Origin: Acidobacteriota bacterium | Lineage (GTDB): Bacteria; Acidobacteriota; UBA6911 | Assembly (NCBI GenBank): GCA_012729555.1 | Contig: JAAYCX010000040.1 | Location: forward strand, 87,199 to 151,198 | Length of the DNA stretch: 64,000 bases | Direction of reading: 5' to 3' | Shown: piece after piece, positions 26,239 through 34,467 of the stretch | Layout: each line of letters begins with the position of its first letter | Position numbering within the stretch: position 1 is the stretch's first letter | Position numbers and translations under genes: made by a program | Notes under the pieces: generated by a model | Told to the model about the DNA's origin: nothing | What the model saw: only the letters and a program-made list of their open reading frames with translations | The model's database searches: none

Positions 26239-27215
26239 GCCCGCCGGCCGCATCCTGGACAGCCGACGCGGATTCCGCCGGTGCGCGGCTGGACCGCTTC
26301 CTGGCCGAACGGATGCCCGACCGGAGCCGATCGCAGATCCAGGGCTGGATCCGCCGGGGGTGCGCGACGGTCGACGGCGCGGCGGTCAAGACCGGGCACC
26401 GGCTGCGGGCGGGGGAGCGGGTGGAGCTGGAGATTCCGATCCCGCCCGTGTCCGGTCCCTTCGCCGAAGCGATCCCGCTCGACATCCTGTTCGAGGACGC
26501 CGACCTGGTGGTCCTCAACAAGCCGGCGGGACTCGTCTGCCACGCCGGGGCCGGGGTGCGCTCGGGCACCCTCGTCAACGCGCTGCTCCACCACCTGGGG
26601 AGCCTGGAGGCCGGAGACCCGGAAAGGCCCGGCATCGTCCACCGGCTGGACAAGCTGACGAGCGGCGTCATGCTGGCGGCCAAGAACCCCCGCGCCCACC
26701 GCCTCCTGTCGGGCCAGTTCAAGAACCGGGAGATTCGCAAGGGCTATGTCGCGCTGGTGCACGGTTCACCCCGCCCCGGCCGCGCCACCATCGACTCGGC
26801 CATCGGGAGGGATCCCCGGAACCGGAAGCGCATGTCGTCCCGGGCCCGGCGCAAGCGCCCGGCCGTCACCCACTACGAGGTCCGGGAGGATTTCGGTTTT
26901 GCCGCCCTGCTCGACGTGCGGATCGAGACCGGCCGCACCCACCAGATCCGCGTCCATCTCGCCGAGAGCGGGCACCCCGTGGTGGGGGACGCGGTTTACG
27001 GGGGGAACCGGACCGCGAACCTGCCGCCCGCGATCGTGCCGGCGGCCGCGGGGCTCGGACGCCCTTTCCTGCATTCCGGCCGGCTCGAGTTCACCCACCC
27101 CCGCTCCGGCGCCCCCCTTACGTTCCAGGCCCCGCTGCCCGGGGAACTCGAACGCTTCCTGGCCCTGGTCCGGGCAGCGGGCCGACCCGGCGGAAGCGGG
27201 AGCGAGAGCGCTTGA
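26235..27215 (+). CDS. RluA-family pseudouridine synthase (RluC/RluD-like)
   Basis: 326 residues if started at TTG 26235, which overlaps the lgt stop as TTGA, a classic coupled start. An N-terminal S4 RNA-binding domain (SAGARLDRFLAERM, SRSQIQGWIRRG) precedes the catalytic domain, with the active-site motif GIVHRLDKLTSGVML (Asp nucleophile, near residue 140), then KGYVALVHG and ETGRTHQIRVHLAESGHPVVGD. Such enzymes isomerise uridines in 23S rRNA; the S4 domain and length fit RluC or RluD, and the exact site is not decidable here. The promoter of the next gene overlaps its stop codon. Confidence 0.92.
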   Translation: MSPPAASWTADADSAGARLDRFLAERMPDRSRSQIQGWIRRGCATVDGAAVKTGHRLRAGERVELEIPIPPVSGPFAEAIPLDILFEDADLVVLNKPAGLVCHAGAGVRSGTLVNALLHHLGSLEAGDPERPGIVHRLDKLTSGVMLAAKNPRAHRLLSGQFKNREIRKGYVALVHGSPRPGRATIDSAIGRDPRNRKRMSSRARRKRPAVTHYEVREDFGFAALLDVRIETGRTHQIRVHLAESGHPVVGDAVYGGNRTANLPPAIVPAAAGLGRPFLHSGRLEFTHPRSGAPLTFQAPLPGELERFLALVRAAGRPGGSGSESA

Positions 27216-27240
27216 CTCACTCCCGGGGCCTTCCTATAAT
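27212..27240 (+). promoter_or_regulatory. Strong sigma-70-type promoter before the VWFA gene
   Basis: TTGACT (27212-27217), exactly 17 bp, TATAAT (27235-27240). This is the closest match to the vegetative consensus in the window. Transcription from about 27247 leaves a 39-base leader with AAGGAAAA before the ATG at 27286. Confidence 0.8.
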
Positions 27241-27285
27241 CACTGGGGGTTCTCGGCCGGATCCTTCTAAATTAAGGAAAACAAG

Positions 27286-28254
27286 ATGCTTTTACGATTT
27301 GCCAGGTTGTCGCTCCTTTTCCTTCTGGGATGCCTGCTGACGGCGGGCCTCCCGCGCCAGGGGAGCATGGTGCCTCCGCTCGGGGCCCAGACCACGCTCC
27401 CCTCCGGGATTTCGGACCAGACATACCGCGTCAGCGTCGATCTGGTCAACGTCCTCTGCTCCGTCTTCGACCGGAAGACCGGTTTCTTCGTGACCAACCT
27501 GGCGCGCGAGGATTTCACCCTATACGAAGACGGCCAGCCTCAGGAAATCATCAATTTCGCCAGGGAAACGGACATGCCGCTTACCCTGGCGATGCTGGTC
27601 GACACCAGCGACAGCGTCAGCCCCAAGCTCCAGTTCATCCAGGACACGGCCACCAGTTTTTTCCAGACCGTGCTGCGCGACCGCGACCGCGCCATGCTGG
27701 TGGAATTCGACTCCTCGGTGACGCTGCTCCAGGATTTCACCAACGATCCGAACAAGATGGCCCGGCAGATCCGCAAGCTGCAGGCGGCCGGGGGGACGGC
27801 GCTCTACGACGCCATCGCCATGACGTGCGACGAAAAGCTGATCCGGGAGATCGGGCGCAAGGCCATCATCATCGTCTCCGACGGGGAGGATTTCTCCAGC
27901 CGGACCGACATGCGCCACGCGCTGGAGATGGCCCTGCGCGCGGAATCGACCATTTTCCCCATCAGCGTCAGCAAGGGGGGATTGTTCGGAACGGGGGATG
28001 ATACCGAAGAGGGGGACCGGATCCTGAGGCAGCTGGCCCAGGAAACGGGGGGGAAGGTATTCTTCCCGGTCCAGGTGGAAGAGCTCGACGACGCGTTCCG
28101 CCAGATCAACCAGGAACTCCGCAGCCAATACAACCTGGGATATATCTCGTCGAACCCGCGCCGTGACGGGAGCTATCGAAAGATCGAAATCAAGGTCCCG
28201 GAGGGAAACCTGAAATTGAACTACCGCAAGGGGTACTACGCCCCCTCCAACTGA
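27286..28254 (+). CDS. Secreted VWFA-related domain protein
   Basis: 322 residues. A signal peptide (MLLRFARLSLLFLLGCLLTAG) leads to a domain opening with YRVSVDLVNVLCSVFDRKTG, then NLAREDFTLYEDGQPQEI and a von Willebrand A fold with the metal site LVDTSDSVSPK (DxSxS) and IIIVSDGEDFSSRTD. This is the VWFA-related architecture very common in Acidobacteriota, where each genome has many copies of unknown function. The C-terminal SQYNLGYISSNPRRDGSYRKI is also typical. It is probably periplasmic or surface bound through protein-protein contacts. It stands alone behind a near-perfect promoter and faces a BlaI-type repressor gene. Confidence 0.9.
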   Translation: MLLRFARLSLLFLLGCLLTAGLPRQGSMVPPLGAQTTLPSGISDQTYRVSVDLVNVLCSVFDRKTGFFVTNLAREDFTLYEDGQPQEIINFARETDMPLTLAMLVDTSDSVSPKLQFIQDTATSFFQTVLRDRDRAMLVEFDSSVTLLQDFTNDPNKMARQIRKLQAAGGTALYDAIAMTCDEKLIREIGRKAIIIVSDGEDFSSRTDMRHALEMALRAESTIFPISVSKGGLFGTGDDTEEGDRILRQLAQETGGKVFFPVQVEELDDAFRQINQELRSQYNLGYISSNPRRDGSYRKIEIKVPEGNLKLNYRKGYYAPSN

Positions 28255-28256
28255 CG

Positions 28257-28270
28257 GGCCGGATCCGGCC
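28257..28270. terminator. Palindrome between convergent VWFA and blaI-like genes
   Basis: GGCCGGATCCGGCC is a perfect 14-bp palindrome lying three bases after one stop codon and 18 bases from the other. It could act as a bidirectional terminator, but no T-run is present. Confidence 0.35.
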
Positions 28271-28288
28271 GACGGGCGGAACCGGGGC

Positions 28289-28684
28289 TCAGGCGACCTG
28301 GTTCTCCATCCCCGAATCGATCAGGCAACGGATGTTCCTCATCTGTTCGGGGCCCTTGACCTCGTTTTCCAGAACGTATTCGACCAGCTTCTCGGCATCG
28401 CCGTCAAAGAAGCGCGCGAGGACATCCTCGAGCTGGTTGTGCGTCGCCTGCCAGCGGGACAGCAGCGGCCGATAGACATAGGCCCGCCCGGCGCGGGAAT
28501 GGGCCAGGGCCCCCTTCTCCTCGAGGATGCCCATCAGGGTGAGAATGGTGGTATAGGCCGTGGGCTTCTCCGCGCAGATCTCCTTGCGCACCTGCTTCAC
28601 CGTCGCGGTCCCCAGTTTCCAGACCGCTTTCATGATTTGCAGTTCCTGTCGGGTGAGGATGATGGACACTAAATCGCGTTTCAT
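28289..28684 (-). CDS. BlaI/MecI/CopY-family transcriptional repressor
   Basis: 131 residues, the usual size. The N-terminal winged helix reads LTRQELQIMKAVWKLGTATVKQVRKEI, with the recognition region TAYTTILTLMGILEEKGAL and wing AGRAYVYRPLLSR, all characteristic of BlaI/MecI. The C-terminal part (LEDVLARFFDGDAEKLVEYVL) is the dimerisation domain. GGAGGG precedes the ATG. Family members are usually inactivated by a BlaR1-type membrane protease encoded next to them or by copper; no such partner is adjacent. Its target is unknown. The VWFA gene is convergent and the next gene on its strand begins 213 bp away. Confidence 0.9.
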   Translation of the reverse strand: MKRDLVSIILTRQELQIMKAVWKLGTATVKQVRKEICAEKPTAYTTILTLMGILEEKGALAHSRAGRAYVYRPLLSRWQATHNQLEDVLARFFDGDAEKLVEYVLENEVKGPEQMRNIRCLIDSGMENQVA

Positions 28685-28897
28685 TTTCCCTCCAAGATAA
28701 CATTGATACGCGCGCTGACTGAGCCGCCGGCAGTCGATGCCACAGGCGTCCCTAATACCGTTACGCCCGAAATGGGCAGGAGGTTACAGCGGGAAATCAT
28801 GAATCTGCCGCCGCATGACCGGGTGGGCCCCGGGCACGAACGGATCCGTATTGTTCAGATGAGGAAAGGGGGCGATGGTTTCAAAAAAATCGGCGGG

Positions 28898-29896
28898 TCA
28901 GGGTGTTTCGGCCGGATGGAGGAGGATGTATTCCAGCCGGGAGGCGTAGGCCTGGCTCCGGGCGTCGCCCGTCACGAGGCGGATCCCGGCGGCCGAGCGG
29001 GCCCCCAGGCCGAGTTCGGCCGCCCGGGAGATCTGGCCCTGGCCGAAAACACCCGCCTTCCCCCCGGCGACCGCGGCGCCGGAGCGCTCGAGGATCGCCA
29101 GGCCGACGGCATCGAGCGCCACCCTGTCGGTGGACGCCGCGATGACGCCCGGATGGGCCTCTTCCCCCGCCTCCGGCCCCCCGGAGACAAAGACCGAAGA
29201 GGCATCCATGACCAGAAGCCGCGGGGTGTAAGCCTGGTTCGCCTCGGCGATCAGGAAACACTGGTCGTCGGAGGCATGGAGTTCCCGCATGTAGTTGTAG
29301 CCGTTCTCCGGGTCGTACTTGGCCAGCAGCCCGATGGAGTTCTTCAGGCTGGCGCTGTAGCCTCCGCCGAAACGGTGGGTCTTCAGGTTGCAGAGCTGGA
29401 CCACGCACCCGCCGTCGCCCAGAAAGGCGGGAACCTCCACCCCGCGGCTCCAGTGGGACCCGGGCAGGTCGACGCGGCGCCAGGCGGCGACCCCGGGTTC
29501 CTCCAGGGGGAGGAAGTCGAGCCCCAAATCCCGGATCAGCTCCAGGACGCCCAGCTCCCGCATCACCGCCCGAGTCCGCCCCATCCCGCTTCTTTCCGCC
29601 AGGACCACCCGGCCGGCGCCGCAGCGGAGGAGCACCCCGACCAGCGCCCGCAGGGCGTCGGGGTGGGTGGAGGCCGGGAAAGGATCGGCGCTGTTGTAAC
29701 TCGCCTTGAGGTAGACGCCGCGCCCCCCGAAATCGGCCCCTCCCAGCAACTCCACCGCCCGGTGAACGCCGTAGTTGCGGTCCCCCGTCTTCACCAGAGC
29801 CACGGTGGAGCCGTCGTCCCCCCGGCCTTCGCCGCCGAGGAGCGACATCCCCGCCAGGAGCGTCAGCCGATGGAATTCCCTGCGCGTCATCCGCAT
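28898..29896 (-). CDS. DUF362 protein with Tat-like signal
   Basis: 332 residues. The N-terminus MTRREFHRLTLLAGMSLLGG is a twin-arginine-type signal. The body follows the DUF362 family: VYLKASYNSADPFPASTHP, LAERSGMGRTRAVMRELG, LCNLKTHRFGGGYSASLKNSIG, and VMDASSVFVSGGPEAGEE, VIAASTDRVALDAVGLAIL. DUF362 proteins are often fused to ferredoxin domains; this one has none, and its role is unknown. Translation may start at 29896 or 29890. A promoter ends almost at the start codon, suggesting a leaderless transcript. It diverges from thiI, with 67 bp between them. Confidence 0.85.
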   Translation of the reverse strand: MRMTRREFHRLTLLAGMSLLGGEGRGDDGSTVALVKTGDRNYGVHRAVELLGGADFGGRGVYLKASYNSADPFPASTHPDALRALVGVLLRCGAGRVVLAERSGMGRTRAVMRELGVLELIRDLGLDFLPLEEPGVAAWRRVDLPGSHWSRGVEVPAFLGDGGCVVQLCNLKTHRFGGGYSASLKNSIGLLAKYDPENGYNYMRELHASDDQCFLIAEANQAYTPRLLVMDASSVFVSGGPEAGEEAHPGVIAASTDRVALDAVGLAILERSGAAVAGGKAGVFGQGQISRAAELGLGARSAAGIRLVTGDARSQAYASRLEYILLHPAETP

Positions 29897-29904
29897 GGGG
29901 CCAT

Positions 29905-29934
29905 TGTATAACGCCCCTTATTTTCATGCGGCAA
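29905..29934 (-). promoter_or_regulatory. Promoter of the DUF362 gene
   Basis: On the minus strand TTGCCG (29929-29934), 18 bp, TATACA (29905-29910). The start would fall near 29898, within two bases of the first ATG. Confidence 0.5.
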
Positions 29935-29963
29935 ATTTCCGGCGATGCGATAAGATTACGGCC

Positions 29964-31163
29964 GTGAAACGCACAATCCTGATCCATTACCACGAAATCA
30001 ATCTCAAGGGGAACAACCGCGGCTGGTTCGAGACCTGCCTCGAACGCCACGTGGCGCGCCTCCTCCAGGGGCTGGAGACGGCCTCGATCCGGCGCTTCGC
30101 CGGCCGCCTGCTGGTCGAGCTCACCGGGGACTCCCCGGCCGGGGAAATCACGCGCCGGCTCGAAAAGGTGTTCGGAATCGCCAATTTCATCGTCGCCCGC
30201 GAAGTGCCGGCGGAGATCGACGCCATCGAGTCGGAACTGGCCCTGCTGGTCGCCTCCACCCGGTTCCGGTCCTTCAAGATGGATTGCCGGCGCGGGACGA
30301 AGGAGTTTCCGCTCGATTCCCAGCAGCTGAACCGGCGCCTGGGCGCCTTCGTACAGGATCGCACCGGGGCCGAGGTGCGGATGGAGGGGGCCGAGGCGGT
30401 GTTCGGGATCGAAATCGTCAAGGGCCGGGCGTTTCTCCACCTCTCCCGCATCCAGGGGGCCGGGGGGCTCCCTTCCGGTTCGGGAGGAAAGGTGCTGTGC
30501 CTGCTCTCGGGCGGGATCGACTCCCCCGTGGCCGCCTGGCGCATGATGCGGCGAGGCTGCCGGGTGCACCACGTTCACTTTCACAGCTATCCCCACACGA
30601 CGGTGGAATCGCAGGAGAAGGTCCGGCGCCTTCTCGGGATCCTCTCCCGCTTCCAGCTGGAGTCCACCCTCTGGATGGTCCCCTTCGCCGAGGTGCAGCG
30701 CGAGATCGTCGCCTACGCCCCGCCCGCGTTGCGCGTCGTCCTCTACCGGCGCTTCATGGTCCGGATCGCCGAGGCGGTCGCCCGGAACGAAAAAGCGGCC
30801 GCCCTGGTCACGGGAGACAGCCTGGGACAGGTGGCGAGCCAGACGCTCGACAATATCCGGACCATCTCCGCCGCCGCGACGATGCCGGTTTTCCGCCCCC
30901 TCATCGGGGACGACAAGGAGGGGATCATCCGCATCGCCAGGGCCATCGGGACCTACGAGACCAGCATCCAGGCCGACCAGGACTGCTGTTCCCTCTTCAT
31001 CCCGCGCCACCCGGAAACCGCGGCCGATCCCGAAAAGGCCGCGCGCGCCGAAAGCGGGCTGGACGTGGCGCGTCTCGTGGACAACGCCATGGCCGGGGCG
31101 GCGCGCGAAACCATCTCCGCGGACTTCGGCCCCGGCCCGGACCCGGGCCCGCGGGACGACTGA
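29964..31163 (+). CDS. thiI: tRNA 4-thiouridine synthetase ThiI (short form)
   Basis: 399 residues from GTG 29964. An N-terminal ferredoxin-like part and THUMP domain (up to about 165) precede the PP-loop ATP-pyrophosphatase domain with LCLLSGGIDSPVAAWRMMRRG at about 180, then HFHSYPHTT, ALVTGDSLGQVASQTLDN and DQDCCSLFIPRHPET. ThiI adenylates U8 of tRNA and transfers sulfur to it. The E. coli enzyme has a C-terminal rhodanese domain that supplies the sulfur; it is absent here, as in many bacteria, so sulfur must come from a separate carrier. The TusA-like protein at 2073 is one candidate in the window. No ribosome site precedes the GTG. Confidence 0.93.
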   Translation: MKRTILIHYHEINLKGNNRGWFETCLERHVARLLQGLETASIRRFAGRLLVELTGDSPAGEITRRLEKVFGIANFIVAREVPAEIDAIESELALLVASTRFRSFKMDCRRGTKEFPLDSQQLNRRLGAFVQDRTGAEVRMEGAEAVFGIEIVKGRAFLHLSRIQGAGGLPSGSGGKVLCLLSGGIDSPVAAWRMMRRGCRVHHVHFHSYPHTTVESQEKVRRLLGILSRFQLESTLWMVPFAEVQREIVAYAPPALRVVLYRRFMVRIAEAVARNEKAAALVTGDSLGQVASQTLDNIRTISAAATMPVFRPLIGDDKEGIIRIARAIGTYETSIQADQDCCSLFIPRHPETAADPEKAARAESGLDVARLVDNAMAGAARETISADFGPGPDPGPRDD

Positions 31164-31212
31164 CCGGCGGGCGGGCGCCTGCGGCCGGGCCCCGGCGCAG
31201 GATGGATCGATC

Positions 31213-31240
31213 TTGACAAATCTCCCGTGGATCATAAGTT
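31213..31240 (+). promoter_or_regulatory. Promoter of the met operon
   Basis: TTGACA (31213-31218), 16 bp, TAAGTT (31235-31240). The leader is only about 30 bases and ends in GGGACGGGG before the ATG, leaving no room for a SAM riboswitch. Confidence 0.5.
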
Positions 31241-31276
31241 TTATAGGACACCCTCGCGGGAGAAGGGACGGGGAAA

Positions 31277-32602
31277 ATGGATGACACGAAAACGGGGTAC
31301 CGCCTGGGGACCCTGGCGCTGCATGCGGGTCAGCGGCCGGATCCGGAAACGCTCTCCTCCGCGGTGCCCATCTACGCGACCAGCAGTTATGTCTTCAAAA
31401 GCACCCGGCACGCCGCCGACCTGTTCGCGCTGCGCGAGCAGGGGAACATCTATTCCCGGCTGACCAATCCCACCACGGAGGTCCTGGAGAAGAGGCTGAC
31501 GGCCCTCGACGGGGGGATCGGGGCCCTCGCTTTCAGCAGCGGGCAGGCGGCCATCACGGCCGCCGTTCTCACCCTCGCGCATTCGGGCCAGAATTTCCTC
31601 TCCTCCACCAGCCTTTACGGCGGCACGTGGACCCTGTTTTCCCAGACCTTCAGGAAACTGGGGGTCGAGGTCCGATTCTTCAACCCGGATGAACCGGAGC
31701 GGATGTCCCGCCTGATCGACGACAACACCCGCCTGGTCTACCTCGAGTCGATCGGGAACCCGAAGAACGACATCCCCGATCTCCGGGCCGTCTCCGAGGT
31801 CGCGCACCGCCACGGCCTGCCCGTCATCGTCGACAACACCCTGCTCACTCCGGTGCTGCTCCGTCCCATCGAGCACGGGGCGGACATCGTAGTCTATTCC
31901 ACGACCAAGTTTATCGGCGGCCACGGCGTCCATGTCGGGGGCGCCGTCGTCGACAGCGGCAGGTTTCCCTGGGCGGACAACCCCGCGAAATGGCCCGAGT
32001 TCACCGCCCCCGACGAAGCCTACCACGGGATGGTTTTCACCGAAGCCCTCGAGCCCCTGGGCAACATGGCCTATATCATGCACGCGCGCACCCACTGGCT
32101 GAGAGACACCGGCGCCTGCATGAGCCCGTTTGCGGCCTTCCTCTTCCTGCTGGGGCTGGAAACGCTCGAGGTGCGCATCGAGCGGCATGTCGCCAACGCG
32201 GCGGCCCTGGCCGGGTGGCTCGAAAACCACCCCGACGTGGTGTGGGTGAACTACCCGGGACTCGAGAGCCACCCGTACCACCGGCGGGCGGCCGAGCTGC
32301 TCCCCGGCGGCGCCGGGGCCATCGTCGGGTTCGGAATCCGCGGCGGCCGGGAAGCGGGCGTCCGCTTCATCGAAGCCGTCAGGCTGGCGAGCCACCTGGC
32401 CAACATCGGGGACGCGCGCACCCTGGTCATCCACCCCGCGTCCACCACCCACTCCCAGCTGACCGAAGAGGAGCAGCGGGCGGCGGGCGTCACCCCCGAA
32501 TACATCCGGGTCTCCGTGGGGATCGAGGATTTCGGCGACATCCGCGAAGACTTCGCCCGGGCTCTCGCGGCGTCCCGCGGCCCGGAACCGCCGGCGGAGT
32601 GA
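31277..32602 (+). CDS. metY: O-acetylhomoserine sulfhydrylase
   Basis: 441 residues, full length for the Cys/Met PLP-dependent family. TLALHAGQRPDPETLSSAVPIY, the YSRLTNPTTEVLEKRL segment (phosphate-binding Tyr/Arg of the neighbouring subunit), SSGQAAITAAVLTL and the PLP lysine in YSTTKFIGGHG (K211) are all present. The GHGVHVGGAVVDSG and HPASTTHSQL segments place it with MetY rather than with cystathionine enzymes. It makes homocysteine from O-acetylhomoserine and sulfide in the cytoplasm. The metX-metW fusion follows after three bases, so substrate formation and use are co-expressed. Confidence 0.95.
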   Translation: MDDTKTGYRLGTLALHAGQRPDPETLSSAVPIYATSSYVFKSTRHAADLFALREQGNIYSRLTNPTTEVLEKRLTALDGGIGALAFSSGQAAITAAVLTLAHSGQNFLSSTSLYGGTWTLFSQTFRKLGVEVRFFNPDEPERMSRLIDDNTRLVYLESIGNPKNDIPDLRAVSEVAHRHGLPVIVDNTLLTPVLLRPIEHGADIVVYSTTKFIGGHGVHVGGAVVDSGRFPWADNPAKWPEFTAPDEAYHGMVFTEALEPLGNMAYIMHARTHWLRDTGACMSPFAAFLFLLGLETLEVRIERHVANAAALAGWLENHPDVVWVNYPGLESHPYHRRAAELLPGGAGAIVGFGIRGGREAGVRFIEAVRLASHLANIGDARTLVIHPASTTHSQLTEEEQRAAGVTPEYIRVSVGIEDFGDIREDFARALAASRGPEPPAE

Positions 32603-32605
32603 CCC

Positions 32606-34420
32606 ATGGCCCCCGACCTGTTTGAAAGCAGCGACAGCGTACGCACGGGCCGGCCGCTCGTTCATGCGCGGAGCTTTGCCCTCCCGGGCCCGCTCAGTTT
32701 GGAGCTGGGCGAGCGGCTCCACGGCGTCACCGTGACCTACGAGACTTACGGGAGGCTGAGCGGCGCGCGGGACAACGTCATCCTGATCTGCCATGCCCTG
32801 AGCGGGGATTCCCACGTGGCCCGGCACACGGCCGACGACGACCCCGGGTGGTGGGACCTCGTCGTCGGTCCGGGCCTGTCGATCGACACCGACCGCTACT
32901 TCGTCCTCTGCTCCAACGCCCTCGGCGGCTGCCGGGGCACCACGGGCCCCAACAGCCTGAACCCGGCCACGGGCCGGATCTACGGGGCCGATTTCCCCAC
33001 CATCACGACGGGCGACATCGTCGAGGTGCAGCGACTGCTGCTCGACCACCTGGGGATCGACCGCCTGCTCGCCGTGGTCGGCGGCTCGATGGGGGGGCAG
33101 CAGGCGCTCACCTGGGCCGTGCGGTACCCCGAACGGGTCGCGGGCGTCGTGGCCATCGCCACCAGCGCCCGGCTGACGACCCAGGCGCTGGCCTTCGACG
33201 TGGTCGGGCGCAACGCGATCCAGCGCGACCCCGATTTCCGGGGCGGCCAGTACCAGAGCGAAGGCACGACGCCGGCCGTGGGGCTCGCGCTGGCGCGCAT
33301 GCTGGGGCACATCACCTATCTCTCCCCCGAATCGATGCGGCGGAAGTTCGGCGCCGACCGCCTGAAGCCGCGGGACCTGTCCACGGCGTTCGAAAAGCGG
33401 TTCAGCGTGGGCTCCTACCTGGCCTACCAGGGGGACAAATTCGTGGAACGGTTCGACGCCAACAGCTACATCAGGCTTTCGCTGGCGATGGACCTCTTCG
33501 ACCTGGGGGAAACGCTGGAGGCCCTGTCCGAAAACCTGGGGCGGTCGCAATGCCGGTGGCTCATCGTCAGCTTCACCAGCGACTGGCTCTTCCCCCCCGG
33601 ACAGTCGCGCGAGCTGGTCCACGCGCTGATCGCGCGCAACAAGCCGGTCAGCTACGGCAACATCGCCAGTTCCTGCGGCCACGACGCGTTCCTGCTGCCA
33701 GACGAACTCCCGGTTTACGGGGGGTTCATGCGTGCCTTCCTCCAGAACCTGCGCGGCGCCCCCGAGCAGACCGGGGAGGAGGAGGACCTGGACGCGGACG
33801 CCCCGACGAGCATCTTCGGCGCCCTGCGCCGCCCCCGGATCGACTACAACCAGATCGTGCGCCTGATCCACCCGGCCGCCAGTGTGCTCGACCTCGGCTG
33901 CGGCCGGGGATCGCTCCTGGTCCGGCTGCGCGGGGAGGGGAACCGGAAGCTCGTGGGGCTCGAGATCAACGAGGAGGACGTGCTGCACTGCCTGGAACGC
34001 GGGTTCGACGTCATCCAGGCCGATCTGAACTCGGGGCTGGAGATCTTTTCGGACTCCCAGTTCGACTGCGTCGTGCTCTCGCACACCCTCCAGGCGGTCC
34101 GGGACGTCGAGCGCCTCATCAACGAGATGCTGCGGGTGGGCCGGCGCTCCATAGTGAGCTTCCCCAATTTCGCCTACCACAAGCTGCGCCGGATGCTGCA
34201 GGAAGAGGGGAAGTCGCCGCTTTCCTCCGGTCTTCTGCGCCACGAGTGGTACAACACCCCGAATATCCGCTTCTTCTCCATCGCCGATTTCGAGGATTTC
34301 TGCCGGGATCATCACATCACCGTCCATGAACGGATCTCGCTGGACACGGAGGAGGGGCGCGTGGTGACCGATGACGCCAACCGGCTTGCCGACATGGCCA
34401 TTTTCGTGATCAGCCGCTGA
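32606..34420 (+). CDS. metX: Homoserine O-acetyltransferase MetX fused to MetW
   Basis: 604 residues. Residues 1-385 are MetX, an alpha/beta hydrolase that acetylates homoserine: oxyanion and nucleophile motif GGSMGGQQ with S161, D326 in FTSDWLFPP and H359 in CGHDAFLL. After an acidic linker (EEEDLDADAP, near 390-400), residues 411-604 are MetW, with a methyltransferase-like VLDLGCGRGSLL motif, LSHTLQAVRDVERLI and HEWYNTPNIRFFSIADFEDF. In most genomes metX and metW are adjacent genes and MetW is needed for MetX activity in several of them; here they are one polypeptide with no frameshift visible. It is coupled to metY, three bases upstream. Confidence 0.95.
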   Translation: MAPDLFESSDSVRTGRPLVHARSFALPGPLSLELGERLHGVTVTYETYGRLSGARDNVILICHALSGDSHVARHTADDDPGWWDLVVGPGLSIDTDRYFVLCSNALGGCRGTTGPNSLNPATGRIYGADFPTITTGDIVEVQRLLLDHLGIDRLLAVVGGSMGGQQALTWAVRYPERVAGVVAIATSARLTTQALAFDVVGRNAIQRDPDFRGGQYQSEGTTPAVGLALARMLGHITYLSPESMRRKFGADRLKPRDLSTAFEKRFSVGSYLAYQGDKFVERFDANSYIRLSLAMDLFDLGETLEALSENLGRSQCRWLIVSFTSDWLFPPGQSRELVHALIARNKPVSYGNIASSCGHDAFLLPDELPVYGGFMRAFLQNLRGAPEQTGEEEDLDADAPTSIFGALRRPRIDYNQIVRLIHPAASVLDLGCGRGSLLVRLRGEGNRKLVGLEINEEDVLHCLERGFDVIQADLNSGLEIFSDSQFDCVVLSHTLQAVRDVERLINEMLRVGRRSIVSFPNFAYHKLRRMLQEEGKSPLSSGLLRHEWYNTPNIRFFSIADFEDFCRDHHITVHERISLDTEEGRVVTDDANRLADMAIFVISR

Positions 34421-34467
34421 GGATCACTCACAACCGTCCGATCGGATACCGCGGAGGATGGGCGCTC

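Noticed and set aside
28685..28760. BlaI-type operator upstream of the repressor gene
   Set aside because: GATAACATTGATAC is suggestive but is not a true dyad, and no TACA-N2-TGTA-type motif could be found.
31240..31277. SAM riboswitch before the met operon
   Set aside because: The promoter leaves only about 30 leader bases, too few for any known SAM riboswitch, and no conserved core is visible.
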